Source: Marthasterias glacialis (Eukaryota; Echinodermata; Asteroidea; Forcipulatida; Asteriidae). From it: a DNA stretch of 64,000 nucleotides. Each line of letters begins with the position of its first letter. The stretch's first letter is position 1. Under the pieces are notes generated by a model that saw only the letters and a list, made by a program, of their open reading frames with translations, was not told the origin of the DNA and did not search any database. Below are positions 38,201 to 45,904 of this stretch, in pieces. Both the position numbers and the translations under genes were made by a program. The stretch lies in NCBI GenBank assembly GCA_911728455.2, contig OU452240.1:8451352-8515351 (forward strand), read 5' to 3'.

Positions 38201-39485
38201 CCAGATAAATCTTTGCGGGAGGTTGCTAAGCAACACAAAGTAACATCTACTCCACTGTACGCGCATACTTCCTCTATGCAGTCTGCAACAGTCGACCAGA
38301 CAGGGTATGATAATGTTGGTTCTTACTTGGGCAAGCCAAGGAGTGCAGAAACAATTTTACCCTCAAGGAATAACTCTTTATCCATGCTTTCAAATGAGCA
38401 AAGGAACATGAAAGAATACATGGATCTGGAAAGAGCAAACCAAGCACAGAGTATAAGTGAACTGAACAAAGGTTATTTACCAGCTGGTTTCAACCAAGGT
38501 CATACTTCCTCCCTGTACACTGATCATTTACGTATGCATGCAAGCCAGGCAGCTGCTGCTGCTGCTTCTTATGGTTACCCAGCAGCCTCTCGCTTGATAT
38601 TACCAAGTAGGCAAATGACCTCGGACCAATCCACGTCTGCATTCACTCCTCATGATCCATATTCAAGGCAGTCTGCATTTAGAATGCAGAGGCCTAGTCA
38701 CTCTTTTTACCCACAGTATATGCAAGAGGCAGACCAGCTAGCAAGACAGCAGTATCAGCAGCACATGCATCACCGAGCGGCAGGATTGGGTGCTGGAGGA
38801 CTTTATCAAACACCACGACCAACTCGTACACATCCAGACATGGCTTTTTATACACAGGTAATTTAATAATGTACTGTACATGTATGTTTATCCTACATCT
38901 GTTGTGAATGATGAGGCCTTTGCACTATTGTTGTTTGTAAATATGTTGTTTGTATTGTATCCCCATTTGCTGAGGTATGATGACATTATGAAAATGTAAT
39001 TTGTTTTTCGTCTTAAATTCTGACCAATTAACCCTCCTAAGTCTTTTTAAAAAATAAGTTAGACATTTAACAACACAGTGTATTGATATCTTGATATCAA
39101 ATTGCAGGCTGGCATACTCAAAACCACAATGGATGTCAAATGGTCTGACAAGAGGGTTAAAAACGATAATTTAGGTGAAAATTTGCACAGGGTGTAAATG
39201 TTTTTACCAAAGTGATTGTTATTGGATGTAGACAATTTTGTTTTCTATTGAAAAATTTGTTTGTTTTGTTGCCAAACATTTGTTTACTTAAATGTGTATT
39301 TTGCATTTTAAAGGCATAATATATTTGGTAGCTGCTTATCTAAAATGTTATTTTGGTGTTTATTTTGACAGCATGGGATTGGGAATGCAGTATTAAGCAG
39401 TAAACCATCTAGTAGTGTTGGAGCACCGTTGCCCCATGATCCATCCCTTCTTTCTCGTTCATCTCATATGTCAGGATACAAGTGA
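11096..39485 (+). CDS. CECR2: CECR2, chromatin-remodelling subunit with DDT domain and bromodomain (complete, 13 coding exons)
   Basis: CECR2 pairs with the ISWI ATPases SNF2L/SNF2H in the CERF remodelling complex and reads acetyl-lysine. The spliced frame is 5061 nt (1686 residues; human about 1480) and every GT-AG junction keeps phase. Order: DDT domain, about residues 22-82 ([25 protein letters not shown]); WHIM1-like segment at 118-143 ([15 protein letters not shown]); WHIM2-like motif at 150-170 ([20 protein letters not shown]); Lys-rich stretch at 190-240; disordered Lys/Ser linker; conserved [14 protein letters not shown] block near 530-575; coiled Glu/Lys helices at 576-650; bromodomain at about 680-770; then a 900-residue Gln/Ser/His-rich tail ending in GYK. 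Odd point: the bromodomain PMD is PMC. The assignment is strong and rests on residue order recognised by eye. Confidence 0.93.
11551..11615. mobile_element. 65-bp hairpin MITE, GATAATCG family
   Basis: AGTTGCGAT at the left and ATCGCAACT at the right, with an internal GTAACCCTCCATCCTC / GAGGATGGAGGGTTAC stem. The same design recurs at 50727-50805 with matching termini and GACGGTCGA loop. Confidence 0.65.
12033..12700 (+). repeat. Interspersed repeat family R1, copy 1
   Basis: Begins TTAACCAGTTGC, continues through GGGATTATTTTTTTCATAATTGCCAGAATC, GACAAAGCCAAGAGAACAA, CCATTGAGCCAAAGTACAAT and GGGATTACACAAAAACCAC, and ends near CAGCCGGCGG. The same ordered blocks occur at 17385-17945, 19842-20460 and 35521-36060, with fragments at 34395-34600 and 63920-64000. 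No coding frame survives in common. The class is unknown. Confidence 0.7.
13261..13380. mobile_element. GATAATCG-ended hairpin element, second type
   Basis: Ends AGCTACGGTTATCGTAGCCC and GGGCTACGATTATCGC. A nested stem (ACACTGGACTCC / GGAGTCCAGTGT, 13305-13345) sits inside. Non-coding. Confidence 0.6.
14205..14311 (+). CDS. CECR2: CECR2 exon 2
   Basis: Residues 46-81, acceptor CCCAG, donor TTC|GTAAGT, phase 0 to 2. [11 protein letters not shown]...LVVQLLCGI...KDIS is the second half of the DDT domain and lines up with the vertebrate exon. Confidence 0.9.
14456..14642 (+). CDS. CECR2: CECR2 exon 3
   Basis: Residues 81-143, acceptor CATATTAG, donor AAG|GTAATG, phase 2 to 0. [13 protein letters not shown]...[16 protein letters not shown] is the WHIM1-like block of ISWI-partner proteins. 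Confidence 0.92.
14643..16348 (+). other. CECR2 intron 3
   Basis: Includes a GC-rich island (about 15200-15400), a 39-bp direct tandem duplication (15476-15553) and short GCCTTGGTGCCCTTG-type repeat pieces near 16030-16090. No coding exon is seen. Confidence 0.6.
15476..15553 (+). repeat. 39-bp tandem duplication
   Basis: The unit starting GATTTCTTCATGAAGG occurs twice back to back (15476-15514, 15515-15553) with one mismatch, which points to a recent local duplication. Confidence 0.85.
16349..16491 (+). CDS. CECR2: CECR2 exon 4
   Basis: Residues 144-191, acceptor TTTGACAG, donor AAA|GTAATC, phase 0 to 2. [20 protein letters not shown] is the near-invariant WHIM2-like motif, followed by TRLYKED. 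Confidence 0.93.
16678..16818 (+). CDS. CECR2: CECR2 exon 5
   Basis: Residues 191-238, acceptor TCTAAAG, donor AAG|GTAAAG, phase 2 to 2. Almost wholly Lys/Arg/Glu and probably a nuclear-localisation and DNA-contact segment. Supported by phase and position rather than by conserved motifs. Confidence 0.8.
16863..17260 (+). repeat. Interspersed repeat family R2, copy 1
   Basis: Shares with 21620-21790 the ordered blocks TTTTCGGACC, CAGAATTTCCGGAATAA, TTGTTATCACAATGAAAC and CATAAAATGCACC. Its plan resembles R1, so the two may be related subfamilies. An inverted partial copy lies at 50880-51180. Confidence 0.6.
17385..17945 (+). repeat. Interspersed repeat family R1, copy 2
   Basis: AACCAGTTCGCAACAGGGAT, GCGGGATTATTTTTTCAGAA, TTGACAATGCTAAGAGAAC, CTCCATTGAGCCAAAA and GATTACACAATTACC follow in the family order. 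Diverged and slightly shortened at the right end. Confidence 0.65.
19842..20460 (+). repeat. Interspersed repeat family R1, copy 3
   Basis: One of the fullest copies, from AACTAGCTGCAGCCGGGATT to CGTCATCCGGCGGCTAC. It carries TGATAAAGCCAAGAGAACAA, CTAAACCCAGAACCATGGCT and GGGGATTACACAAAAACCAG. Confidence 0.7.
21620..22020 (+). repeat. Interspersed repeat family R2, copy 2
   Basis: Starts with TTTTTCAGAACTTTTCGGACC and carries GTTGTCACAATGAAACTC and CATAAAATGCACCATG. From 21886 it continues with GTGTAATCCCCATTTCTAGA, which is the R1 right half in reverse orientation. Confidence 0.6.
21821..21857. repeat. Short hairpin
   Basis: GAAATCACTCTTTACT is mirrored by AGTAAAGAGTGATTT after a short loop. 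It may be the core of the surrounding R2 copy. Confidence 0.6.
22024..22226. repeat. Inverted repeat, 57-bp arms with 89-bp spacer
   Basis: The left arm (22024-22080) runs from CTGTGTGAAGACTATACAAG to CGGCCATAAGGCA. The right arm (22170-22226) is its near-perfect reverse complement. Non-coding; forms a strong cruciform or hairpin in CECR2 intron 5. Confidence 0.8.
22331..22732 (+). mobile_element. tRNA-Leu-derived SINE
   Basis: The head resembles tRNA-Leu(CAA): A-box TGGCCGAGCGG, anticodon region GACTCAAGCTC, a long variable arm, and B-box GGGTTTGAGTCCCAC. A non-tRNA body of about 300 bp follows (GACACTTAACC, GGGTGGGACGTAAAGCCG, GTAATGCACGTAAAAGAACC) and it ends in (GTAT)n. The tRNA head is mutated and lacks a proper acceptor stem, so it is not a working tRNA gene. 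RNA polymerase III transcription is inferred from the boxes. Confidence 0.8.
22938..23180 (+). repeat. Repeat of the AATTAAGCGG family, copy 1
   Basis: Begins GAAGCCACCAAAAATAAATT followed by AAGCGGTGGGCTGCAG. An inverted copy ends at 27459. It contains several CGGCGCATTTGC blocks, repeated again near 23200 and 23275. Confidence 0.55.
23768..24160 (-). other. Unrecognised minus-strand open frame near an inverted motif
   Basis: A 71-codon minus frame (23983-23768) has protein-like composition with several Cys and His residues, but I recognise no family. A pair TCATGCGGTTCGGGCA / TGCCTGAACCGCATGGGG (23942 and 24040) brackets its upstream side. It could be a fragment of an unknown transposon gene. 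Confidence 0.25.
24823..26230 (+). pseudogene. Broken BEN-domain protein gene nested in CECR2 intron 5
   Basis: A first exon (24823-24994) starts [14 protein letters not shown], hits an in-frame TGA at 24865, then continues [12 protein letters not shown]...[16 protein letters not shown], a Tudor/agenet-like strand pattern, to a GTAAGT donor. A second segment (from about 25524) is acidic, then has a 20-residue repeat ([20 protein letters not shown]) about six times, a coiled stretch ([20 protein letters not shown]) and, one frame off after a G run near 26080, [20 protein letters not shown] and LFSDEELVG, which resembles a BEN domain that then breaks. Such proteins are common as multicopy, mobile-element-linked genes in marine invertebrates. 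Stop plus frame change argue for a pseudogene. It is read in the same direction as CECR2, but its frames do not join CECR2 exons. Confidence 0.6.
25560..25908 (+). repeat. 60-bp coding minisatellite, about six units
   Basis: Units recur exactly every 60 bp, with key words GAATCACCAAGCCCCTGAGG and GGAGTTACCAGC. They keep a 20-codon period and show few substitutions between units, so the array was homogenised recently. Confidence 0.92.
26760..27000 (+). repeat. Loose tandem series, unit about 65-85 bp
   Basis: Blocks containing GAGAGAAAATAAACTTCCGTAA and AATGCC(C/T)(A/T)ATGTTTTTT occur at 26815, 26885 and 26970 with changing spacing. Non-coding. Confidence 0.5.
27270..27459 (-). repeat. Repeat of the AATTAAGCGG family, copy 2 (inverted)
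   Basis: Ends CCGCTTAATTTATTTTTGG followed by TGGCTTCCC, the reverse complement of the start of the copy at 22938. Rich in GCGCCGC motifs. Confidence 0.55.
27528..28539 (+). CDS. CECR2: CECR2 exon 6 (large linker exon)
   Basis: Residues 238-575, acceptor TTTGACAG, donor AAG|GTAATA, phase 2 to 0. About 290 residues are Lys/Ser/Asn-rich with acidic clusters ([15 protein letters not shown]) and look disordered. The last 45 hold [17 protein letters not shown]...[18 protein letters not shown], the conserved block shared with vertebrate CECR2. The frame is open across 1012 nt. Confidence 0.92.
28540..29633 (+). other. CECR2 intron 6
   Basis: Contains one small inverted-repeat element (28649-28904). 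The rest is AT-rich and unremarkable. Confidence 0.7.
28649..28904. mobile_element. 256-bp MITE with terminal inverted repeats and TCATAT duplication
   Basis: Ends CCAAAGATTAT...GCACC and GGCGC...ATAATCTTTGG, with GCAAGATGGG / CCCATCTTGC just inside. TCATAT occurs directly before (28643-28648) and after (28905-28910), a likely target-site duplication. Non-coding. Confidence 0.8.
29634..29723 (+). CDS. CECR2: CECR2 exon 7
   Basis: Residues 576-605, acceptor TTATACAG, donor GAT|GTTAGT, phase 0 to 0. Charged helix [20 protein letters not shown]...QLKREED, equivalent to the vertebrate segment before the coiled region. Confidence 0.85.
29724..30098 (+). other. CECR2 intron 7
   Basis: 375 bp of AT-rich sequence with a GTTAGT donor and CTCAG acceptor. 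Nothing else seen. Confidence 0.7.
30099..30219 (+). CDS. CECR2: CECR2 exon 8
   Basis: Residues 606-646, acceptor GTTCTCAG, donor AGTG|GTTAGC, phase 0 to 1. [20 protein letters not shown] continues the Glu/Lys coiled region. Confidence 0.83.
30401..30496 (+). CDS. CECR2: CECR2 exon 9
   Basis: Residues 646-678, acceptor TATGTAG, donor CAAG|GTAAGG, phase 1 to 1. A Lys-rich stretch ([20 protein letters not shown]) just before the bromodomain. Supported by phase and splice sites. Confidence 0.75.
31098..33883. mobile_element. 2.8-kb non-coding repeat element with AGGTGTTCGG ends
   Basis: Starts AGGTGTTCGGGC and a hairpin (GGTGTTC...GGAACACC, 31098-31128) and ends CCGAACACCTT, the reverse complement of its start. 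Inside are a direct duplication (31310-31400 and 32813-32903, same GTTTATTATTTCAAAAAATC text), repeated CCGGAAGT palindromes and a five-to-six unit tandem array (about 33000-33770). No coding frame was recognised. A worn relative lies in intron 11 (about 34980-35400). Transposon class unknown. Confidence 0.6.
33000..33770. repeat. Tandem array, unit about 128 bp, with paired CCGGAAGT motifs
   Basis: Each unit contains GGAACATGATTCTTTCACC, a CCTTCTCTGTTGCACATTGC block and ACTTCCGGT followed after 2 nt by ACCGGAAGT. The pair recurs near 33080, 33210, 33338, 33466 and 33595, with a worn one at 33716. ACCGGAAGT is the ETS-family consensus. Any function is inference. Confidence 0.85.
33935..34092 (+). 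CDS. CECR2: CECR2 exon 10 (bromodomain, first part)
   Basis: Residues 678-730, acceptor TTTTTAG, donor GAG|GTTTGT, phase 1 to 0. [20 protein letters not shown] carries the WPF shelf and the ZA loop. The next motif reads [15 protein letters not shown], with Cys where bromodomains usually have the Asp of PMD. Confidence 0.93.
34093..34742 (+). other. CECR2 intron 10
   Basis: 650 bp, holding an R1 fragment (34395-34600). Otherwise AT-rich. Confidence 0.7.
34395..34600 (+). repeat. Interspersed repeat family R1, fragment
   Basis: Left part only: GGCATCCAGCCTGGCAGGAT, CTCAGAATTAGCGGAATAA, CCTTGACTTGACAAAGCCAA. Same orientation as the full copies. Confidence 0.6.
34743..34803 (+). CDS. CECR2: CECR2 exon 11 (bromodomain, middle)
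   Basis: Residues 731-751, acceptor TGTGATAG, donor AATG|GTAATT, phase 0 to 1. [20 protein letters not shown] includes the acetyl-lysine-binding Asn in EYN. Confidence 0.93.
34804..36161 (+). other. CECR2 intron 11
   Basis: Contains a worn fragment related to the CCGGAAGT element (about 34980-35400) and an R1 copy (35521-36060) that ends about 100 bp before the exon 12 acceptor. No further exon. Confidence 0.65.
35521..36060 (+). repeat. Interspersed repeat family R1, copy 4
   Basis: AACCAGTTGCCTCCAGGATT through CTTGACAAAGCCAAGAGAAC, CTAAACCCAGAACCATGGCT and GGGATTACACAAAACCACCT, ending near TTTCCAGCGCC. Next to exon 12. Confidence 0.7.
36162..38857 (+). CDS. CECR2: CECR2 exon 12 (end of bromodomain plus long tail)
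   Basis: Residues 751-1649, acceptor TTATTTAG, donor CAG|GTAATT, phase 1 to 0. [21 protein letters not shown] completes the bromodomain. The next 870 residues are low-complexity and disordered: acidic Ser clusters first, then Gln/Ser/His/Asn-rich sequence, a six-Ala run ([12 protein letters not shown]) near the end and [12 protein letters not shown]. The corresponding vertebrate region is Pro/Gln-rich and also poorly conserved. The single open frame across 2.7 kb is strong evidence. Confidence 0.95.
38858..39371 (+). other. CECR2 intron 12
   Basis: 514 bp, AT-rich, acceptor TTTTGACAG. Nothing else seen. Confidence 0.75.
39372..39485 (+). CDS. CECR2: CECR2 exon 13 and stop
   Basis: Residues 1650-1686 and TGA at 39483-39485. 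Encodes [20 protein letters not shown]...SSHMSGYK. Phase 0 entry keeps the whole frame divisible by three. The final-exon call depends on phase and the stop; no conserved motif is present. Confidence 0.8.
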   Translation, partial: HGIGNAVLSSKPSSSVGAPLPHDPSLLSRSSHMSGYK

Positions 39486-41872
39486 TCATTTCTACAAGTT
39501 AATCTTTATAGGCAAATAAGATTAATGTATGCATATATCTACAGATCAGATGGCCTAATGTTTCATTTCAGTAGTCACATTTATGATTGGTTGGTTTATC
39601 CTATCTTGGTATTTGGTAGATGCATTTTTAATAGCTTCCTTTAAAAAATAGACTGTTGAAGTGAGAGTTTTAGGGTGCTATGAATTTTTTAGCTATTTGA
39701 CTTTGGGTTGTTTAATGTCAATGCAGTAGTTTAAAAGTTTTTATAAAGTACTTTTTTTCTAGTAATAAACACATCCATGTGATGATTGTTTATTGTTGGG
39801 TATACTATAAATTAGCTAAAATTGATGTTTGAATTTGGTGGAAATCTTACATAACAACTTTTTTCAAAAACAATTTCTAAATTTGAGAATTTCTTAAATC
39901 ATAGAATTGACTGTCTTGAAAGACAGTGCCTGATAGCTTTGTAAGCTCTTTAATACCTCCAAATATTCTTTACAAACTCAATGATGTATCATAAACTGTA
40001 TTGGTAACAATAACACGACTTTTTGAAGAGATTTTTAACATATGTACAATTATGTGTATTTAAGTATACATTGTACTTATTATCTAATTCGCGGCTCAAA
40101 ACGATAGTAAATTATTTTCATTGACGCCTTTAATTTTTTTTGTAAAATAAGACGTCTGTGTCACTTGCAGTGAATTTGGTCTGTGCCTATAGTCTTATTC
40201 CAGGCATTGTTGCGCTACTGGTTATCATCATACCTATTCAAATAATGCACCCAGTGAAAATACATATACTCACAAATAACCAGTATGTTGTCTAAGATAC
40301 TACAACTATCATTTGAATAGAAATTTGGATGTACATGTATTAACCCATGATGGTACTGTGTATGAGTAGCATTTATCACTCTTTGTGCTCAGGTTGCACA
40401 AAAGTGAGTGTGGTTAATATAAACGATGATGCATTCTCAAAAGCGGACTTAGGACTGTATGTATATGAAAATGGTGTATAATTGTTACATTAACTAGGTA
40501 GGGCAAAAAGAAGAAAAAGAAAAAGAAGAAAACTTAGTCCCTAGGAGAACAGTTGTAAGACTTTTGTTTACATTCCCTTTTCCTGGTTTGGTCATTTGTA
40601 CAGTCCTTGCCAATAATTGAGTAGTGCACTATCTGTAACCATTCACCATTGTACAACCCAAGACCTAGTATTGCACCAACCATTGTGAGGAGTTTTCACA
40701 CATCATTTTGCATCCCACATTTGTGGACTGACCATTTATTGGCGGTCTAAAGTAACAAACAAATAAGTCTTAAAAGTTCACCCTTAGTTGAATAACATCC
40801 AAATTCTGGTAAACTTAATTCTGAAAGTTATATAGTGGGTATACATGTACATGTAATTATTAGTCATTTTCACACATGTGGAACAGGCACTGCTCATAAC
40901 TGATGAATTTTCACATAAGTCTTTATCCTAGTGTACTTTTCCCTCTGATGAATTAGTCACAAAATGGAAGCATTGAAAGAATGTTTGTGACTTGACAAAA
41001 AAATACACAAATTTATGCTGTTTATTATTTTTAACTGACTAAATAATATGCATTTGTTTTCTTGAATTATTTTCTTTTGTACTTATAGCCATGCAACTTC
41101 TCAGCTGTTCGGTTGATTTCCTCTTTTTTAGTGCCATAGATAACTAAAAAATACTGTACAAAGTTTTAAGTGCTTGGCAGTTTCCTCCCTTTTTCCCACA
41201 AAATAAAGGTGCATGTCTGCTGATAAAGAAAAGTAGTTGAAGGTTTAGTACATTGTTGGTTTTGGGAAAACGAATTAATTTGTCATTCATCAATCCGCCA
41301 GTTTTCAATAAATGCTCCATGCAACCAATCTGTGGTCACATTTTAGTGCAAGCAACCAAAAAGGTTTATGGTTTGTTGTCAGTTTTATGCATTGATTGCA
41401 GCAACCGAAAAAAACCTAGAGTGATTTGGGGATACAATGTATTCAAAGTTCTTTTCTTGACCTTTACATGGTACTGGTATACTTTATGAATAACTCAATA
41501 TCTAGCAACCATGTATGTTGTTTGTCATTAATTACCTTAAAAATAATGTTGAATTATCAACAGAGAGCTTCCAGGTACATGTACCTAGACAAGATACTTT
41601 TAACTGATCAATATTTTAGTGTTCAACAAAACATTTACATGTTTTGCCAATATTGTTTAAATTTTAATTAGTACTAGTCAATTTTGTAAAAAACAACAAA
41701 ATGTATTGCACAAATAGGATGGTATTACTGTCTAGATAGCATAATATTTCAGTAGTAGTTACAGCAGAGTTTGTGTGGAAGTTTATTGTTTAGAGACAAA
41801 TAGTTTACCAGATCAGTTTGGAATGATTTCTTTTACACATCCAGGTTTAACTTGCTTTTCAAAAAATTAGAC
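39486..41872 (+). other. CECR2 3' UTR and downstream flank
   Basis: No coding frame. AATAAA signals occur near 39764 (TAGTAATAAACAC), 41200 (AAAATAAAGG) and 41306, with others at 43065 and 43590. Which one ends the transcript cannot be told. A purine run (GAAGAAAAAGAAAAAGAAG) lies near 40510. Confidence 0.5.
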
Positions 41873-41880
41873 CATTTCTA

Positions 41881-42474
41881 CGGAGCCCCTCAGGGGACAG
41901 GTGAAAACTAAAAAATCCAAGTGTAAAAAAAAGTTGAAATTATTTCGTTCCCTCGAATTATTATTTCGTTCCCACAAATTATTATTTCGTTCCCTCAAAA
42001 TCATTTCGTTCCCTCGAAATACTTTTTCGTTCCCTCAAAATATTATTTTGTTCCCTCGAAATACTATTTCATTCCCTCAAAATGTTATTTCAAGGTAATG
42101 AAATACCTTATTTCGAGGGAACGAATTGTTATTTCGTGGGAACGAATTATTTTTGCGAGGGAACTAAATATTATATTATTTTGTCAGATATTTCGACGTT
42201 TCCCCTTTAAGGGATTAATTATTAAGGCCACGATAAACGAAATGGCATATCTGAGGCTCCGTAGCCTTTAACTGATTTCGAGGATTTCGTTCCCTTGAAA
42301 TAATATAATATTTCGTTCCTAGGAATAACAATTTGTTCCCTCGAAATAAGGTATTTCATTACCTCGAAATAATAATTTGTGGGAACGAAATATGATTCCA
42401 GGGAATGAAATAATTTCAATTTTTTTTTTTACACTTGAATTTTTTTTTTAACCTGTCTCCTTAGGGGCTTCGTA
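41881..42474. mobile_element. Fold-back element built of TTCGTTCCCTCGAAAT-type units
   Basis: The left end CGGAGCCCCTCAGGGGACAG and the right end CTGTCTCCTTAGGGGCTTCG are inverted relatives. Both flank a poly-T or poly-A stretch with ACTTG. The interior consists of short palindromic units (ATTTCGTTCCCTCGAAAT and variants), in one orientation on the left and reversed on the right. CATTTCTA occurs before (41873-41880) and after (42475-42482), a probable 8-bp target duplication. Confidence 0.8.
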
Positions 42475-42482
42475 CATTTCTA

Positions 42483-45120
42483 GGACTAGTACCCTAGAAA
42501 TTGTCTGATTTTTGAAAAGCAAGACTGTATCCTGGCTTTAAACTTTCAAACAATTTCTTTGCTTGTTTTTTTGTGTTTTTTTTTTTTTTGGGGGGGGAGG
42601 GTTCATTTTCTGTCATTGAGTACAGTGTTGCTAGGTAGTATGTACATTGTTTGTCATCCTGTGTAAAATTTGTGCTAGGAGGCAAACAATGTTGTAACAG
42701 AAGTCCACCGAAGGCATGTCAACTTATTTTATTTCATTACACATCCAACAGCGCAAGCGCCAATAACAGGATGGTTATCAATATATCAATGTCAATATAT
42801 CAGTGATCAGAGAGGATGATACACTGTTATTCATTAAGCCTGTATCAGGTAACCCAAGTTTGTTTTTGTGCAAATGTGCATTTGTAGTGCTGTGTAGAAT
42901 AGATTGACTGCTCTTATTCACCATATTCACCGTGCAAAAGACAGTGTTAATTAAGTAGGTCAAAGAAAATAATTTAGCCGGCTAATATTTTAAAATATAA
43001 TTTGCTAGAATATGCCATCATTTAATGTAATGGCATTAAAGGATATTGTTTTCTGAAGAAGCAATAAATGACTTATTATGTAAAGTATTTTAAACTTAAA
43101 GACTGAGTCATGAAGAAAACACTGAGAAGTTGCTTTATTTTTTATTTCATTTTTTTTTTCCAGGGAAAAGCAAAAAAATATGTTGAATTTTTTAATGACA
43201 CATCCTAAGATGAAGTACTACCTCACAAACCCATGCTGAAAGCAAAAATAATATATCAATTGGAACAGGAGGTAATTTTATAAGGATTATGTTGTTTCCT
43301 GAGAGTTGAAAAATCACACTTTTGCAATAACACCTTTTGATAAATAGGCCTATATGCTTTTTTCATTGGTGTTCGATTGGTGGAACCTAAAATATATAAA
43401 TCATTCAATCTTTTTATATGAACGTTTCTTATATTTTCCCGTGTATATAAACATGTATTTTGTGGTGTGGATTGACTGATTGTGTATTTTTAAATGGTTA
43501 TCTGAAGAAAGAAAAACAATTGTTCATCGAAATACAATGACAGATGCAAATTGACAGTCTGTGTGTCACTGTTCAGTCTCATATTTCAATAAATAACATT
43601 TTAAAATTAGCATTATGCGTACTTTTGTCACAAGAATTCAAAATTCCCCAATCATTTAATGTACACATGTTTGGTTTGCTTGTTTGATTGTTTTGGGGGA
43701 TTTTGTTTGTTGGGGTGTTGGGTTGTTTGTTTTGTTTTGGTTAGTTGGTTTGTCGAGTTGTTGGGATGTTTGTTTGTTTGTTCAATCTTTTGTTCCTTCG
43801 TTTGTTCGTTTGTTTTTGGGTGTTTTCGGTTTGTTTTTGTTTTGGGTATTGTTTGTTTGTTTGTTGTTGTTTTTTGGGGGGGATAGGGGGTAGGGATGTC
43901 AATTTAAATAGTAATCAAGAACAGCAGGGTGCTTTTGTACCAGTTTTTCATTCCCTTTTTATTTTTCTCCTTCAAAACCCAGCAAGCCCTTTGGAAGGGA
44001 GTGCTTCAGAAACATTACGATAGATCTATACATACAAGAAAGAGTGCTAAAAGTCGTCTCAAAGCCGTAAAAAATGGTTCGATATGGCTCTCCAAATGGT
44101 GAACAAACCCCTTCACATACCAAGAGCAGATGGACTTTGATGCACATTAATCAATTCAAAACGCAACTTGAGTTCCAGATTTAATACTGACGGGTACATC
44201 AGCATTAATTCTTCAGTTTGTCAAAACTTAAAGCTAAGAAATTTCAAGAAACATCGAAAGTAGTCTTCTATAGCCAGTGTTTCGATTTATTAATTATTTT
44301 CATCGTCCTGTTCGTGTGGAAATTGTTTCAAATTTAAACACAAAACTATTACATGTATAGGCTGTGTCACACAATGAGACGAAGGGATCAATTCTTACAA
44401 AATTTTGTATATGGTTTATATCTAATTGTTAAAAACCATAGTAAAAACGTTTTAAAAAATGGGCTTAACAATATATTGACAAACATCGCCCATAACTTTG
44501 TACATTGCTGATGGGTTAGCACAGAAAAAAAGCTGTGAATGCTTACAAAAGGAGAAACACAAGCGGGTCAGCATAGTTATCATCGGAAAAATGTCCGTTT
44601 TAGAAAGTTACACTACTTTTTTTTCTTTTCTAACAACGAAAGAAAACTCAAAAAGGTCTGGTACAACCATCTCTTCGACTTTCCGGCAAGAGTGGGACTC
44701 TTATATCTTCAGTTTATAAAAATACCGAAGGCAGCCAAAAGGCCTAATTTACAATTATTCGCTTCTGCCCTCTAATATTTTGTGTTGTGCTGAAAATAGT
44801 TTCGAATTTCCCGCTCATCACACACAAAACGCCATTTGCCAATAATTGGGCAGTACAGCGTCCATCAGGCACGTACTTTTTACCGCACCCTTGCCCCCCC
44901 CCCCCCCCCCACTGTTCCATTTGTACTTGTGCAATAAATGTTGGCCTCGTTTCGTACCCAGTGCTCTCTTCCCCCGCCGGCTGTATATTGCATGAACTGC
45001 TATATTATTTCCTTCCCCTTTCTTCTTTTGCTATCTCCCTCTGTTTTAACCCCACCCCTTTCCAACCCTCTTTTTGTTTTACCTGTTTCTTCGTCCCTCC
45101 TACTGTCCTAGGACAGTAGG
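42483..45120. other. Intergenic, no gene seen
   Basis: AT-rich sequence with simple repeats: a T run and G run near 42575-42600, a GTTT/TTTG-rich tract (43670-43880) and a C run at 44896-44910. AATAAA signals at 43065 and 43590 could belong to long CECR2 transcripts. Open frames here follow low-complexity DNA. Confidence 0.45.
43670..43880 (+). repeat. GTTTGTTTG low-complexity tract
   Basis: Irregular TTTG/GTTT simple sequence over about 200 bp, giving spurious Phe/Val/Cys/Leu-rich frames. Confidence 0.85.
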
Positions 45121-45164
45121 AGGTGAAAAAGAGGTTCCCCAACCTATGGCTTTAAAGGGACATT

Positions 45165-45407
45165 GCAAATATATATTGACGCCAATATTGGCGTCAATAT
45201 TGACGATGTGTACCTCAAGTCGCAAATATTGACGCCAATATTCACGACTTTACCCCAAGTCGTAAATATTGACGCCAACATGGACGCCGATATTCACGAC
45301 TTAGCCCCATGTTGCAAATATTGACGCCAATATTGACGATTTGTACCCCCAAGTCGCAAATATTGACGCCAATATTCACGACATGTACCCAAAGTCGCAA
45401 ATATTAA
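45165..45407 (+). repeat. Tandem repeat with ATTGACGCCAATATT core
   Basis: Unit about 50 bp: AATATTGACGCCAATATTCACGA followed by TTGTACCCCAAGTCGCA, about five copies. The core is itself near-palindromic (TTGACGCCAATATTGGCGTCAA at 45178). A shorter block in the same orientation lies at 45905-45985. Confidence 0.85.
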
Positions 45408-45904
45408 AAAAAAAAAATACTTAAAACCGTGGAGCGTCCGGTGGCTTTTCCCCCTGGGCCCCCACTAGAATTAGTGTCTGTGGGGAATTCGCAAACGAAA
45501 AAAAACATTACGGTTTTCAAAGCTTGCATTTCGTATATGCCTAGTCTATAACGCCCGGCATCATGAAAAATCTCATGAGTGCTCGGGGGCTGTGCCACCG
45601 GACCCCCCACATGTTGGTGAGTCCCATGTCATTGTGTTTTTACTTTCATTTGATAACGTCAGTCGGCAAATCTAGGCTTCCACACCCCCAAAGAAAGTGC
45701 CTTCGCTACGCCGCTGAGGGCGTTATAACGCCGCGCGTACTGAAGTTAGTGCTTTTGTTGTTGGCGAAAATCAGCCACCGTTGTTTTTGTCGTTTGCGGA
45801 AATCAGCCACCGTATATTCTACGGGTCAAGCTCGAAAAACTTTAGATGAATTTTTTTGTGTCATCAACGTTCTTTAAAGGGGTTGGTGTGGTGCCTTTAA
45901 AGGG
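45408..45904. other. Sequence between the two ATTGACGCC blocks
   Basis: A non-coding stretch with GGGCCCCC and GGACCCCCC motifs, bounded on both sides by TTTAAAGGGACAT(T/C)GCAAATATA (45153 and 45893). It may be the body of one composite element. Confidence 0.4.

Noticed and set aside
43659..44023. Membrane-protein-like frames rich in Phe, Val, Cys and Leu
   Set aside because: Produced by the GTTTG simple-sequence tract in all three frames.
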